DNA of 64,000 nucleotides. It comes from Nicotiana tabacum. Lineage: Eukaryota; Streptophyta; Magnoliopsida; Solanales; Solanaceae. A program made the position numbers and the translations under genes. Position 1 is the stretch's first letter; each line of letters begins with the position of its first letter. The notes beneath the pieces are model-generated. The model searched no databases and was not told the DNA's origin. It saw only the letters and a program-made list of their open reading frames with translations. Shown here in pieces: positions 33,721-45,560 of the stretch. The stretch spans positions 39,381,804-39,445,803 of the forward strand of contig NC_134096.1 in assembly GCF_000715075.1 (NCBI RefSeq). Direction: 5' to 3'.

Positions 33721-35146
33721 TTATGTTAGGCTATAATCTCATGTTTTAGTCTCTTATCGCACTCTAATTTACTGTACTTTAATTGAGTTGGAGCTTTAAT
33801 CGCTAGTGTTTTGTCTAAGTGTGTGTTTTATACCTTGTAGGATGATTCCAATCTATGTAGATGTTATAGAATAAATTCAAGCTAGTCGAGAGCTTTGAAA
33901 TCTGAGTAAAAGCCCAATGATTAAGTCGGGATCGTGTTCGGGGATCAACGAATGATAGTGGAACAAAACGAAGAATCGAGCAGGCATATTGCGCAGTGTC
34001 CAGTAAAATGCACATTACTTTTCTCTCGGAACTCCGTTTGGGATCCACAATAAATCTTTGGAAAGCAATTTAAAAGGGCTACAATTTTCATGTTTTATGT
34101 TTTCCCAAATTCCCAACAAAATGCCACCCCACATGTGCGGCCGTGCATTGGGCGCGCATATGAGGCAGAATAGGGTGAAAAGTGCACGGCCAAGTATGCA
34201 AGCACACTTCCAGGTGCACGGCCGCGCACGTACAACTCCGGAAAAGTGTCCTATTTTGTGTAGGAGAAGGTGTACTTGTTTGGGCCTGAGGACTTTTGAC
34301 ATAATTTAGACCTAAGGAAGCTAAGGAGAAGAGGGAGAAGCAAGAGCACCATTCATCCTCACTCAAGACAAGGGTTTGGATGTTTTATGTTTTCCTTTGA
34401 CTTAAACTTAATTGTGATGAATTTCTCCATATTTATGGAGTAATTCTTCCATAGGAATTGATAGATTTTGTGTTTTGAGAATTGTTTGTGGATATTAATT
34501 CTAGTTTTATGTATTGAAGCATTTTGGGTGTTTTTATTATTGCATATATATTCACTTATTTATGTAATCGAAATAGGCATAATTTGTGATGTTTTGCATT
34601 ATCTTATTGGTTGAATTCATTGATTCTTGTTAGTAATCGAAAGAGGCTAGTTGAATTAATGTTTAGACCTAGTTAGGAGGATAGTCGAAAGAGGTTTTCC
34701 TAAGGTTCAGTCCACTACGAATTCTTGCATATCTTCACCAAGCTTAACTTAGTTCATATCGTAAGGTTGAGACTTAATCGAGAGAATAGTTTCTACTGAA
34801 TGTTTGAACATAATAGAGTGAATTCGAGAGACTCACTTAAACCATAGAAGTGAAGTAACTAGAGTTAATTCACAAACAAGTATCTTACACCTATCCGATC
34901 AACCCCTATTTTCTCCCTTTCATATCTTCTTGCTTACTCTTATTGTGATTGTCATTAGCCAATAGTTTAGACTTTTAGTAAATTTTAGTTTTAATTCACA
35001 CAACTCTAAATTGTTGATCTTCTTGGATAGAAATTAAAACTAGAAGCTACGAAAATACTTTTTAAATCCAATCCTTGTGGATACGATATTTTCTATACTA
35101 TATTCGATTAGCGAGCATAATTTTGTGTTGTATTTTTAGCTCGTCA
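33721..35146 (+). repeat. 3' LTR of Athila-type element
   Basis: 1.43 kb aligning with 17882-19340. It starts TTATGTTAGG where the left copy has TGATGGTAGG and ends GCTCGTCA followed by the GCACT duplication. Confidence 0.88.
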
Positions 35147-36170
35147 GCACTCCGTACCAAAGCAGCTCGTTACTTCTTCAGGAGAGGCCAATTGTATAGA
35201 AAGTCTTTCCAACGCCCGTTGGCCCGATGTCTAGGAGCCTCCGAGGCCAATAACGTCATGAGAGAAGTCCACGAAGGAATCTATGGGAATTACTCTCGTG
35301 CGGACTCGTTAGTGTTAAAATTAGTAAAGGTAGGATATTACTGGCCCCGGATGGAACAAGACGCTAAGGCATTTGTTAAGAAATGTTATAAGTGTCAACG
35401 CCACGCGTCGTTAGTGCATCAACCGGCAAAACTACTGCATTCGGTATTATCGCCTTGGCCATTTATGAAATGGGGGATGGACATAGTCGGTCTGCTGCCG
35501 CCGACTCCCCGTAGGGTAAGTTTTATTTTGATTTTATCTGATTACTTCTCTAAGTGGGTTGAAGCAGGTCCTTTCCAGAAAATCGACGAGCGCGAAGTGG
35601 TCGATTTCCTGTGGGAGAATATAATTTGCAGGTTCGAAATACCAAAGGAAATATCCTGCGATGATGGGCCACAATTTATAGGCGCAAAAGTCACCAAATT
35701 ACTTGAAGACTTGAAAATCAAAAGAATCACATCTTCACCATACCACCCGAGCACAAACGGCCAAGCGGAATCGACAAATAAAGTGATTATTCAAAATCTC
35801 AAAAAGAGATCGGAAGCAGCCAAAGGCAAATGGCCCGAAGAGTTACTAGGAGTGCTATGGGCGTACCGAACAATGGCCAAATCAAGCACGGGAGAGACAA
35901 CTTTCTCTCTTGTATACGGAGCAGAAGCCCTGATCCTAGTGGAAGTGGGAGAACCTACCATGAGATACTTCCGGGCTGACGAAGAATCAAACAACGAAGC
36001 GTTGCTAGTTAGATTGGAGCTGCTTGACGATCGCAGGGACTTGGAGCATATAAGGATGGCGGCCCAGAAATAAAGAATGGAAAGATATTATAATCGAAGA
36101 GCCAATATTTGTTATTTCAAAGTAGGAGATTTAGTTTTAAGGAAAGTGGCTCAAAAGGCTACCCGACCAT
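35147..36170 (+). pseudogene. Tat integrase (long open frame, truncated end)
   Basis: Open from upstream of the insertion point to 36073. The zinc-binding region has HEGIYGNYSRADS and CYKCQRH. The core has the first Asp in WGMDIVG, the second in CDDGPQF and the Glu in NGQAESTNKVI, so the catalytic triad is complete. A stop follows AAQK at 36071. The frame continues as RMERYYNRRAN and GDLVLRKVAQ and is lost near 36170, before the expected C-terminal end. The 35075-35146 part of the open frame belongs to the neighbouring LTR. Confidence 0.9.
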
Positions 36171-36186
36171 TCACGATTTCTACAAG

Positions 36187-36287
36187 CCACTAGGGGTGAT
36201 TAGATAATCCTTTGCTCGGTAGCAGATTTCCTAATAGGAAATGAAGCTTTCTATCGGACCAAAGATTATCTAACCATTCACTAGTGG
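36187..36287. repeat. 101-bp inverted-repeat hairpin, MITE-like
   Basis: CCACTAGGGGTGATTAGATAATC at the left mirrors GATTATCTAACCATTCACTAGTGG at the right with a few mismatches. Pairing continues inward through CTCGGTAG/CTATCGG to a palindromic centre, ATTTCCTAATAGGAAAT (36226-36242). It lies between integrase and the antisense ORF. It could be a small foldback transposable element or a structure native to the element. No clear target duplication was seen. Confidence 0.55.
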
Positions 36288-36922
36288 AATCATCAAAGGA
36301 ACGAGACTTTCCAGCATTCAAATTTGCATTCTTCACATTCTAACACTGGGGGGGGGGGATGATATGAGAATACTGCAACATGACTACTACATAAATCGGG
36401 ACTACAAAATTCGGGAACAAAGATGTATCATCGGGAACGGGGACTGCGCGAAAACCCCCCGTAGAAACAAGTTGTACAAATTAGCCACAAGTAATGACAA
36501 TTTCTTTTCAGCACAACAAATACTTGTGTACTTTTGAAAATGGAAGGAATAAAGTAAAGTCCTTTTATTTTTATCTTGCTTCTTGTCCAAACGATGAATT
36601 AATTTTATCATTTAAAAGTTAATCAAGTACTTCAAATATTAGTGATGGAATGAACAGGATATGTCCTCTTCAAGAGCACCATAAACATAAGAGGGCCCTC
36701 TCTTATGAAACCCTCACAGTAAAGGGTTGGTTCCGGAAGAATTTATGCCCGGAATCCAAATGCCATCGGGGAAAAATGCATCTGAAGCCTTGCATAACTC
36801 GAGTCAAAAAAGTAAAATTTGCGCAATGTTTAAATGAAAAAGCACTTTTATATAACAAACATGCCAAGCAGCACAAGTACAAAAGTACGAAAATAAAAAC
36901 GAAGGGAAAAGAAAGCAAAAAA
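36288..36922. other. Non-coding stretch of the Tat element
   Basis: No coding sequence recognised. It contains a run of 11 G at 36348-36358, a purine-rich block of the kind seen after pol in this lineage. The + strand open frame at 36650-37123 overlaps the antisense ORF and is not supported. Confidence 0.5.
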
Positions 36923-39679
36923 CTAAACCACTGCATCCCCAGAACTTGGGGGAAGAGAAACGTTTGCACCCCCAGGAGGCGTAGGCGGATCTGCTGCTGG
37001 CTCGAGACCTTGGCCTTCATCATCATCCCCTTAAAGTTCCTCCTCAGTTCCCGGGAATGTGAAACCGGAACTAAAAGAGTCAATTGCATCGGGTTGAACC
37101 GGGAGGCCTTTTCAGGCAGTTGACTCTAGCTCACGGGCCTTGGCGATCTCGGCATCAAAATCAATGACGCCCGCTTTGGCCTCTTCCAAGGTTTTTCTCC
37201 TCATGCTATATATAGAATATGTCTTTTCAACAATGAGAGAATTCGCTCGGCATTGAAGCTTTGACTTAAGCTGATCAATCTCGGTTGAAAGGCTTATTCT
37301 GCTCGGATCTTGTGGCTAGAAGGTTGAGATAAAGGTCACGAATAATTGAGTTATAAACTTTATTATGCTTCATGACCCTCTTATTCTTCTCTTCAATCTG
37401 GGCACGCTTCTCCTCAGCAGCAGCAGCAGCAACCTTTTCAGCTTTAGAGTTCAAGGCTTCCTCCAAATTATTCAGTCTTTCAGTAGAGGCAGCCTCACGC
37501 TCGGTAGCGGCAAGAACAACATTTTGGACCTCACACCATTTAGCCTTCGCCTCTTGAACTTGTACATTTAACAGGGCAACCTCTTGGATAAGGGTCATCA
37601 CCTCCTACTCGCTCTACTGCAACTGAGCCTCCAACTCACTGCCTTCGGCAACTTGTGGTTCCAGTGCCGGGAGGCGGGCATCAATTTGATGCCTCTTGGC
37701 CAACAGTTGATCCCGCTTGGATGTGAGTTTTTCTTTATCGAGGATCAACTTCTGAAGGCCCTCGGAAGCAAAGAAGTTAGCCTGCAAAGCCAAAATTCAA
37801 ATAAGAAATACTATCATAGCAAAACTAGAAGAAAGAGTAAAAGGAACAAATATCATACCGCTGCCGCGTTATGTATGGCATTGTTTACCATACACTCCCT
37901 CGAGAGAGTGTGTATTTTCTTCTTATCTTTCTCTAAAGCCAGAGGCTTCAGGTAATTGGCGAGTTCCACTGGACGGGACAACAGATGGCACTCGATGGAA
38001 ACCGAGAGGGAAATGCTCCTCCTCCTCTGGGGATCTGTAGAAGGGGGTGAATAGTTATGCCCCAAATTCATGGTCTAGGGATTGGGGATGATGGAAATCC
38101 TCCTCTCGGGTATCTACGGCCGGTGTGGGTAATATAGCAGTTGCTGGTGGTGAAGGCATGGCTGGCGAAGAATGAGATGAAGTTGATGGAGTTGTGGGTT
38201 GAGAAACAGTTGCGACAAAAGTAGTTCTAGTTATTGGTTGCTCGTCAACCGAAGACAGAAGAGGCCCGGTACCCAGCCTTACAGTATCGGGAGCAGGGAC
38301 TGGGGATCGGAAGTGAGAATTTGCATCCTCCACTATATAACACTCTCCCTAGAGCACTTGGACGTCGTCCTCGGTTGGTGTTATTAGATCTCTAGGTTGA
38401 GCATTCTGTTGAGTTGATGAATATCGTCTCCTCTGTAGGGAAGCCCCTTCATCACTGGCTTCCCCATCATCATCAATCACAACAGTGGTTGCGGCTGGCT
38501 CGGGCGTGGCGTTCTTCACCCTTTTATTTTTACCCTTGACCGTAGAGGAACGCCGCTTTTTTGTTGCTTGTTCTCTGACCGGGGACTTTGAGAGGAAGCA
38601 CCTGCATCGGAAGCTGGCCCGATGGCGCTTGTTCGGGTGAAAGCCTCATGCAGCAACCTCGTCGCATCTGTGGGATCAGCCGAAACGTCCTCCTTGGGGA
38701 CGGTAACAGAGCCCTGTGAAAGACCTGAATTCAACGGAAAGAGAAGTTAGCCAATTTTCTTATATGTGAGGTGAAAACAAGATCAGATCGAGAACCTACT
38801 TAACATGATTTTTGGCCTTCCACCCGTATTTGAGTGCTAGTTCTTTCCACCAGCGGGTCTCGGGCATGGTAATATCCAAAATCCTCTTGACCCACTTGTC
38901 CAAGCCTTCAACCCTTAGTGATGTCCATCGAGTTGCTGAAATAGTAAAAAGAGAAGGATCAGTAACAACATGAAACAACCTTTAATATGGGAAAAGATAG
39001 ACGTTGAACTTACGTGTACTAGTCCATGACTCGGGGAAAGATTAAGTTGTGGCCGGGATGATATCCCTGGTGGCAACTACAATGAACTGCTCCATACATC
39101 CGCGATCATTGTCATCATCTATGCTGGTGAGCAAAGCATGGTGACCGCGTTTGCTAAAGTTTATTACTCCCCACAAAAATTCTTGGGAGAGTAAAGATTC
39201 ATCATGCGAACCAAGGAGAGGTCTTCCTCTGTCTCATGGCATAGCCACCGTAGACAGGCTACCGTCCGCCACATAGAGTCGCTCACTTGTGCCAAGCAAA
39301 CTTGATATCGGTAGCAAAACTCCAAGATTACGGGGTCAAGTCCCCCGCTCAATGAGAATGGACCCAAAGTGAAGGGGTACATGTAAACGTACGTAAAACC
39401 CTTCTTAGGGAAGGTTACTCGCTCCGCCAGATCGGGAGTGATGATGTTCAAATCATGACAATCACATTCCTCCTTCACATTATGAATGCTAGAAGAACAG
39501 ATGGAAGAAGGGTACACACCAACAACCCATGTGCGGGACTTAGCAGAAGAAAACTTCTTTTCAAAATCTTTGGTTGTACTGAGCCTTCTGGGGATAATGG
39601 TGCTCACCGTAGGAGGGGCAGCATCATCGGTGCTTTCTTTGTTTTTTGAAGAGCTGGAGTTCTTGGAGGAGGAGGCCAT
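36923..39679 (-). pseudogene. Antisense spliced ORF (aORF) of the Tat element
   Basis: Read on the reverse strand from ATG 39679 (MASSSKNSSSSKNKE). Proposed exons: 39679-39014, 38935-38805, 38724-37859 and 37781-36923, with GT...AG borders (donors GTAAGT, GTTAAG, GTATGA; acceptors TTTCAG, ATTCAG, TTGCAG). Exon 1 has a Ser-rich start and a folded-type domain (YMYPFTLGPFSLSGGLDPV). Exon 3 is Pro/Ser/Thr-rich. Exon 4 encodes a coiled coil (residues EREAASTERLNNLEEALN) and an acidic Pro/Gly-rich end. A one-base deletion near 39166 and a stop near 39040 break exon 1. Tat-lineage elements are known to carry extra ORFs, some antisense. Function unknown. Confidence 0.72.
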
Positions 39680-40026
39680 GGTTAGCAAAATGAAGTAAGA
39701 ATGCTTTGAAGAAGAAGGTTAAAGAAGAGTGAAAGCAAGAGAGAGTTAAGTAAGAAAAGTTGAGAGAGTTCGAAATATTCTGAAGTGTAAAAGAAAAAGA
39801 ATAAGGAGTATAAGTAAAGGAATAGGCGGCTAAAATCGTGGTCATGATTACCTCGAGAACCGGCGCAAGCATTGCTAAATCGTGGAGTGACGCGTGTTCG
39901 AGACATTAAATGTGGAGAGATGTGCGTCTAATCAATCGTCAGAAACTTTTCAGAGAAGATCAAAAAATTTTCTGCCAAGAAAGGTATCTTCATCAACTTC
40001 CCGATGATACAAAGATGTGCCACCGA

Positions 40027-40043
40027 AAAGCAGGGAGACTATC
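40027..40043 (+). other. Polypurine tract of Tat element
   Basis: AAAGCAGGGAGACTATC directly precedes the LTR start TGTATAGGG. Confidence 0.65.
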
Positions 40044-40661
40044 TGTATAGGGTAAAAGCGGTTCGTATTAAATACTCGTATGATAGAGCGACATGTGGAA
40101 CCGGAGACAGACGAAAAGAAAGACAGGTAGAAACCAAGACCGGGGCAGCAGCTTTAGGTGGCACCGGGAAGCCCCCGAATGGAATATTGCTAATGAAGAA
40201 GACAAACGAATGACTGCCACCCGATAGCATTCAATGAAGAATATTCTGCAGTATTAAATACACAGTCCGTAATAGAGAATTTTGGCATTCATAGCGTGTC
40301 GTTACATATTTTTCAATGGCTCTCATAATTGTCATTTAAGAGGGGCTTGATCCTAGGACTTTGTTCCCTATGTGCAACTATAAATAGTGATTTCAATAGT
40401 CATTATAAGGGCAGAAATTTTCTGAAAAAACTTATGCTACACATTATTCTAAACTTAATAATACTTTATTTCTCGTTTATTGATATTCTTATTATTGCCT
40501 TCGGAAGCTCTGCTCCCGGAACCAAGCTATCTGCTGTCTTATCTCGATTTCAATGCTAAGTCTTGTATTTTTATTTAATTTGTTTATCATTTTTGGATCA
40601 AATCGATTCGCTTATCTATAAATCACGTACAAATTCAACTGTAACTTTTTATGGGTAAACA
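40044..40661 (+). repeat. 3' LTR of Tat element
   Basis: 618 bp from TGTATAGGGTAAAA to GGGTAAACA. It has a TATA box at 40379-40386. No matching 5' copy exists in the window, so the start is set by the TG after the purine tract and the end by the CA, as is usual in this lineage. Confidence 0.7.
40379..40386 (+). promoter_or_regulatory. TATA box in Tat LTR
   Basis: TATAAATA in the context CAACTATAAATAGTG, about 335 bp into the LTR. This is the likely core promoter position of the element. Confidence 0.55.
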
Positions 40662-41687
40662 ACTACTTCGTAGAGTTACCTTTGCATATTTTGAAAAAAT
40701 CTAAAACATAAACACCAGTTGTAATATATTATAATGTAGTTTCTAATTCTTTTGCCTGTCATTCAGGCTAGCAATTAAGTCAGCACAAAAACAACCCCGA
40801 ATTCGAAGAGAGCACTTCAAAGGAGGTTATATTGCTCTTAAATTAAAAATCCAAATTCGAAATCTTAGTCAAGCCAAAGAAGAAGCTGTTTTTTGTGATT
40901 TAAGGAATCAATCGTACTAACGCGATAACATCCATTACGCTCGTCGATGAGTGTTTATATTTATACTCTTACGCGGAACAAGTACATATGAATTTATAAA
41001 GACAAATAAAAGATTAATAAGAGTTGCAATTACCTTTACAACTAGTACTATATAACTAAAGCATGTCTTCCCTCCTCGCTCGGTTAACCCGAATCCAAGT
41101 AATGGTCAGTAAAAGTGACGAAAACGACATAAAGATTGGAAACATTCTCCAAGCAATTGGTACGTATAGATGTGATACTTAGCGTGTGAGAATACGAACC
41201 ATATGGTACATCTTTACAAGTCGTGTATGGCATTGTGTGTGAAGCTTGCAATTCAAGTGCAAAAGAAGAATTTCCCTTTCCATCTGTCTTACTCCTTACT
41301 TGATTCCATTTTTTAAAACTATTCTATATCTGAAATTTATTGTCTCGGTTAATTAATTCGGCTCGTGCTGAATAGGTCCACTAATTAAAGAACGTTACGC
41401 CTTCTCTGTTGAATAATTTTTAAATTCTAAAACTCGAATCTTAAACTTCTAATGAAAGATAAAAGGTTCTTGACTGTCCCACACATCCCTAGGTGGTATT
41501 CCTCTGTGTGTATGGGTGAGTGTGCGTGTGCGTGTGTGGATAGAAGCTGGCACTTCACTTTAAAAAGTTCGACAATAACCCTGCGGACCCTAGATCCCTG
41601 GCTATATATATGTGGTTGCACGCGAACAATAAACTCAAATATTTCAATTCTTTATAAGTTAGTGAAACGTTCAGAAGTAACTTCTAC
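40662..41687 (+). other. Intergenic region upstream of the PP2-like gene
   Basis: AT-rich, with no coding sequence. Near the gene it has a GT-rich simple stretch (about 41504-41540), a TATATATA box at 41604-41611 and a short A/C-rich leader. About 1.03 kb separates the Tat LTR end from the gene's ATG, so the promoter must lie in this interval or extend into the LTR. Confidence 0.55.
41604..41611 (+). promoter_or_regulatory. TATA box of the PP2-like gene
   Basis: TATATATA lies 77 bp upstream of the chosen ATG, leaving a leader of roughly 45-50 nt, which is a normal plant layout. Confidence 0.5.
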
Positions 41688-43164
41688 ATGGATTCAAACT
41701 CACACTATGAAGGAAATCATGACTCCAACGAAATAAAAAATGGGGTACGTTTAGTTTGATCTTCATTTTTCTCTTGATTCTTTACCTCTTTCTTTACTTA
41801 TTCTTCTTTATATTTTCACAAGCTCTACTGTAATTTCTCTCATCTTTAAGCTTACTATAACGCTTTTGCCTTCAACTCATCATTTTGTTTACTTTTGCTC
41901 TTTGCGTCAATGCATTAAAGGGAATTAATACTTTTCTCTGATGCTATGAAAAAATTGATTAATTTGCTAGGACCAAATGTTTATTCGATGGTGATTTTCT
42001 TGCTTGAAGAGCAAAAAACTTAGTCTAGTCAAAACTAAATCAAACTAATGGTTTGACATATTTAATTATTGTGCTTGCAGTTCGAAATTTATCCGTCAGC
42101 CCTTAATATCATTTGGGGAAAGGATGCACGATATTGGAAATTACCTCAAGGGTAAGTATATATATTTTATCACTTTGAACATATCTTATGAGAAGATAGA
42201 ATAGATTAGGTCGTAATTGAACAACTTGAAGAGTGAATATTTTTGGAGATAGAGTAATTCAGCTACTAAACGTACCCCTCCCCCCTTCTCCTCCCCAATA
42301 AGAAAACAAAAAAATCTAAAATTACCCGTCCAAGGGTAAGCCTAGTAGTCAATGAAAATGAATGTAAACCACGAAAAATCAGAGTTGAAATCCCACCAAA
42401 GAGAAAAAAAGTTAGGTGATTTTATTATCTGCCTAGATTATGGTGAACAAAGTTACTTGTTACTTGTACTAAATTAATGGTGCACTTGGGATTTGAACCT
42501 ATAACTTCAAACAAAAGTAAAACCACATTTGCTATTATACTAAAAGCTTCTCTTATGTTAAAGGGATTAAAATATTTACGGACACAAGCACACACATATA
42601 AATTTGTTTATACACTATTTGCACATGTGGTTTTACATGTGGTTCGGTCACTACTTGCCTATTTTGGTGGAGGTTGTACTTGATAAAATAGTTGAGGTGC
42701 GCGCAACGTTATTGTTATAAGAAAATTTAAGTGGTACATTGAATGATATGATTTTGCATCATCTAATGTTGGATTTGATGAACAGGAAAGAACCAGCAGA
42801 ACTTGTACAAGTAAGTTGGCTAGAGGTAACAGGATATTGTGACAAAGTAGAGCCAAACGTAACATATGATGTTAAGTTCCAGCTGAAATTGACACCAGAT
42901 GCATTTGGCTGGAATGATTTACCCATCTACTTTATGGCCAAATCTGGAAGCGGAAGCTTATGGAAGAAACTGAATTTGACAAAAGATGGTCCTACCAATT
43001 CCGATGGAATATATGTCGTACCCAACAATCTTACCGTTACAGTAGGACAAGCTGGCAATGACGAGAACAAGCTTTATTTTGGGCTCTATGAAGTCTGGAG
43101 TGGAAAATGGAAAGGAGGATTAGTAATCCAAAAAGTAATAATTACGAAGAGTGTGGAGCATTAA
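41688..43164 (+). CDS. Phloem protein 2 (PP2)-like lectin, three exons
   Basis: Exons 41688-41744, 42081-42151 and 42786-43164 join into an open 168-residue protein; donors are GTACGT and GTAAGT, acceptors TTGCAG and GAACAG. After a polar 19-residue start comes the PP2 opening (ALNIIWGKDARYWKLP). Then follow the beta-sandwich blocks: VQVSWLEVTG, YDVKFQLKL, DAFGWNDLPIYF and the C-terminal FGLYEVWSGKWKGGLVI. No signal peptide or membrane segment is seen, so it is probably cytosolic/nuclear or loaded into phloem. PP2 proteins, including the tobacco lectin Nictaba, bind N-acetylglucosamine-type glycans; size and pattern fit the small PP2-A9/A10-like members. No stops or frameshifts are present. 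It is the only intact host gene found. The frame upstream of exon 3 from ATG 42739 is intronic. Confidence 0.87.
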
Positions 43165-43425
43165 TATACATACATTCTTTCTGCATGCAGTTTGTGGGAG
43201 TACCAAATATAATACGTGATGGATCTTAATAAAAGAATGCTTCATAGAAGTTTTCTGTCATAATCTTTAGTACGTTTTCTTGTAATAGTAAGTTATTATT
43301 ATGAAAATAAATGTTTGTTTACATGTTTTCGTCTGACCATCTTGGCTTGTATTTTAATTTTCGGCTCAGTTATTTTGTACAAAACAGATTTGTAATGGGA
43401 TTTACACATTTTACATTTGAAATGT
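43165..43425 (+). other. 3' untranslated and downstream region of the PP2-like gene
   Basis: Contains AATAAA at 43228-43233, a good poly(A) signal 64 bp after the stop. A family C LTR starts at 43426, only 261 bp after the stop codon. Confidence 0.6.
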
Positions 43426-44129
43426 TGTAACGACTCGATCGTTCATTTTGAGCTTTAGCGTTCCGTTCAGTGGTTCAAGGTCCTAAGTGACTTCATATTG
43501 TGTATTATGACTTGCGTGTATGGTCGGATTCGATTTTCGAGTGTTCGGGATAAATTGGGAAGAATGATTCTCATTTTAGAAGTTTAAGTTGGAAATGTTG
43601 ACCAAGTTTGACTTTTGTGACAATGACCCCGGAACGGTATTTTGATGGCTCTAATAGGTTCGTATTGTGATTTTGGATTTGAGTGTATGCCAGAAATTGG
43701 ATTCGAAGGTTCCTAGGTTGATTTGACACTTGTTGGTGGAAATTGGCAATTTGAAGGTCTAGAAATTCCTTAGATTTCACCGTAGGTTGACTTTACGGCT
43801 ATCAGATCCAGATTTTAATTTTGGGACTTAGAATAGGTCTGTTTTGTTATTTGGAACTTATCTGCAAAATTTGGTATCGTTCCGAGTTGGTTTGATAGAA
43901 ATCAGATATGTGGTTATGTTTCTAGAAGTTATTGAGTTTCATTGTAAATTTTATGTGTATTGGTGTCCGATTCGTGGTTTTGGATGTTATCTTGGTGTTT
44001 TGATCGCACGAGCGAGTTCACATTATATCTTTAGACTTGTGTGGATATTTGGTGTGGAGTCACGGGGGCTCGAGTGAGTTTTAGAACGTTTGAGTGGTTT
44101 CCGTTTTTGCTGGTATTGCTGGTGCCTCA

Positions 44130-44400
44130 GGTCTCGCAAATGCGAGATACTGTTCGCATTTGCAAGCCCCGCATTTGCGAGGTGGGGATCGCATTTGCGA
44201 GGTTCACATGAAACTGATTAGTTGGCATTTGCGAACATTTTGTTCGCTTTTGCGATGGGGGGCGTGGGCTGGCTTTCGCATTTGCGATCTCATGATCGCT
44301 TTTGCGAAGGGCCTGACTTCGCAAATGCGAAGTCAGGGTCGCATTTACGACTTTTCCTGAGTTTGTGATGGTTTGTCTGTATTTGCGAGGACTCGATAGG
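44130..44400. repeat. CpG-rich palindrome cluster, family C (+)
   Basis: Many variants of TCGCATTTGCGA and TTCGCAAATGCGAA in both orientations, about 700-970 bp from the LTR start. The cluster is followed by AGGCGATTTTGAGGAGGGAT and a GTAAG donor. Confidence 0.78.
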
Positions 44401-45419
44401 AGGCGATTTTGAGGAGGGATTTTCACATACAACTATTGGGTAAGTTATTTTGATCAATTTGTAATAATATTATATGATTATTTATGAGATTTAACATCTA
44501 AATCATGAGATTTGAAGGGGAATTTTATCTATGTTTTGAAAAATAAATATTTGCGATTTGAGAGTTGAAATGGACTCGGATTTAAAAATAAAACACATAT
44601 GTGAACTCGTAGGGTTATGGATAGTCGAGATCTACTCTTGGACTCAAGTTTTGACCAGGCGGGCCCGAAGTAGACTTTTGGGAAATTGTGTAAAGATCTT
44701 AGCTTTATTTATTGGAATTGGTTTCTCTTGTATTATTTGATGTTATTACGACGATTTTGGTTAGATTTGGGCCGAGCGGAGGTGAATTTTAGAGGAAAGG
44801 CATTTTTATTGAGGGCTTTTGATGTAAGTAGATTGCCTAACTTTGTGTGGGAGAACTACTCCGTAGGGTCTGGTTTAATTGCACTATTTGAATTACGTGG
44901 ATAACGTGTACACGAGGTGACGAGTGTGTACACGACCTTATATGTGAAAATTGACCGGTTTAGACTCTTCGTCTTCTTATATACATTTAATTGAAGTCAT
45001 CATATCATGTTATATCTTTCATTATCGAGTTTGCTCTTATATGCTTTAGTTGATGTTGTCACTATATGTTACATCTTTCATTGTTGAGTTATACTTATTT
45101 GAAGTCGTTATTACATGTTATCCCTTTAATTGTTGAGTTTATTCTTCTGTTTTATTGTGTTGTTGTAATTCTTGTGTTAATTTCCTTTCCGTACTCTTGT
45201 ATTATTGTTCTTGTTGTTGTACCCAGTGTTATTGAGCCGTGGGCTATGTATTATTACGGTATTGGAATTATTATTATGGCAATGTTGTGGCATATGGGCA
45301 CGTGTGGTGCGAGTTGTTATGTTGTGTTGTTGTGTTTTTGGCACATGTGGGCCTGCTGAGAGGATTGTGGGGGTGTTTGCACGAGATTCTTCTGTGCTAT
45401 TGTTATTATTAATATTTCA

Positions 45420-45560
45420 CATGCAATGAGACAAGGCGTGCTATATACATATGTTGGTTTTGCGCATGTGCCAAGATAAGGTGGGATAATTATTGATGTG
45501 TGTGTGGTGAGACAAGGCAGGCATTTACTATATCGTTGCACACGCGACGAGATAAGAGAG
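45420..45560 (+). repeat. Minisatellite 1 in family C LTR
   Basis: Four degenerate units of about 35-43 bp sharing GAGACAAGGCGGGC-like sequence. The inverted copy is at 48190-48330 (CACCTTGTCTCGCC units). Confidence 0.65.

Larger units (their letters stand above)
17882..35146 (+). mobile_element. Non-autonomous LTR element with Athila-type primer site
   Basis: LTRs of about 1.46 kb (17882-19340) and 1.43 kb (33721-35146) flank an internal region that is about 2.8 kb once the nested insertion at 22120-33669 is removed. The primer site TGGCGCCATTGCCGGGGA is of the Athila type. No protease, RT or integrase is present. The only coding remnant is a broken frame with a zinc-knuckle-like motif. Target duplications GCACT bound it. 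It must have been mobilised in trans. Confidence 0.88.
35147..40661 (+). mobile_element. Tat-lineage element, right part
   Basis: Resumes at GCACT (35147-35151) in the frame left at 17881. It holds the integrase, a non-coding stretch, an antisense spliced ORF, a polypurine tract and a 618-bp 3' LTR. Total length without the insertion is about 9.8 kb. Confidence 0.88.

Noticed and set aside
35075..35146. N-terminal 24 codons of the long integrase open frame
   Set aside because: This part is LTR sequence of the Athila-type element that happens to be in frame; real integrase coding starts at the target duplication.
36650..37123. 157-codon + strand frame
   Set aside because: It is antisense to the last exon of the aORF and shows no recognisable domain.
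42739..42785. ATG at 42739 as the start of the PP2-like protein
   Set aside because: It lies in intron 2; the conserved PP2 opening is in an upstream exon, and splicing gives a full frame from 41688.
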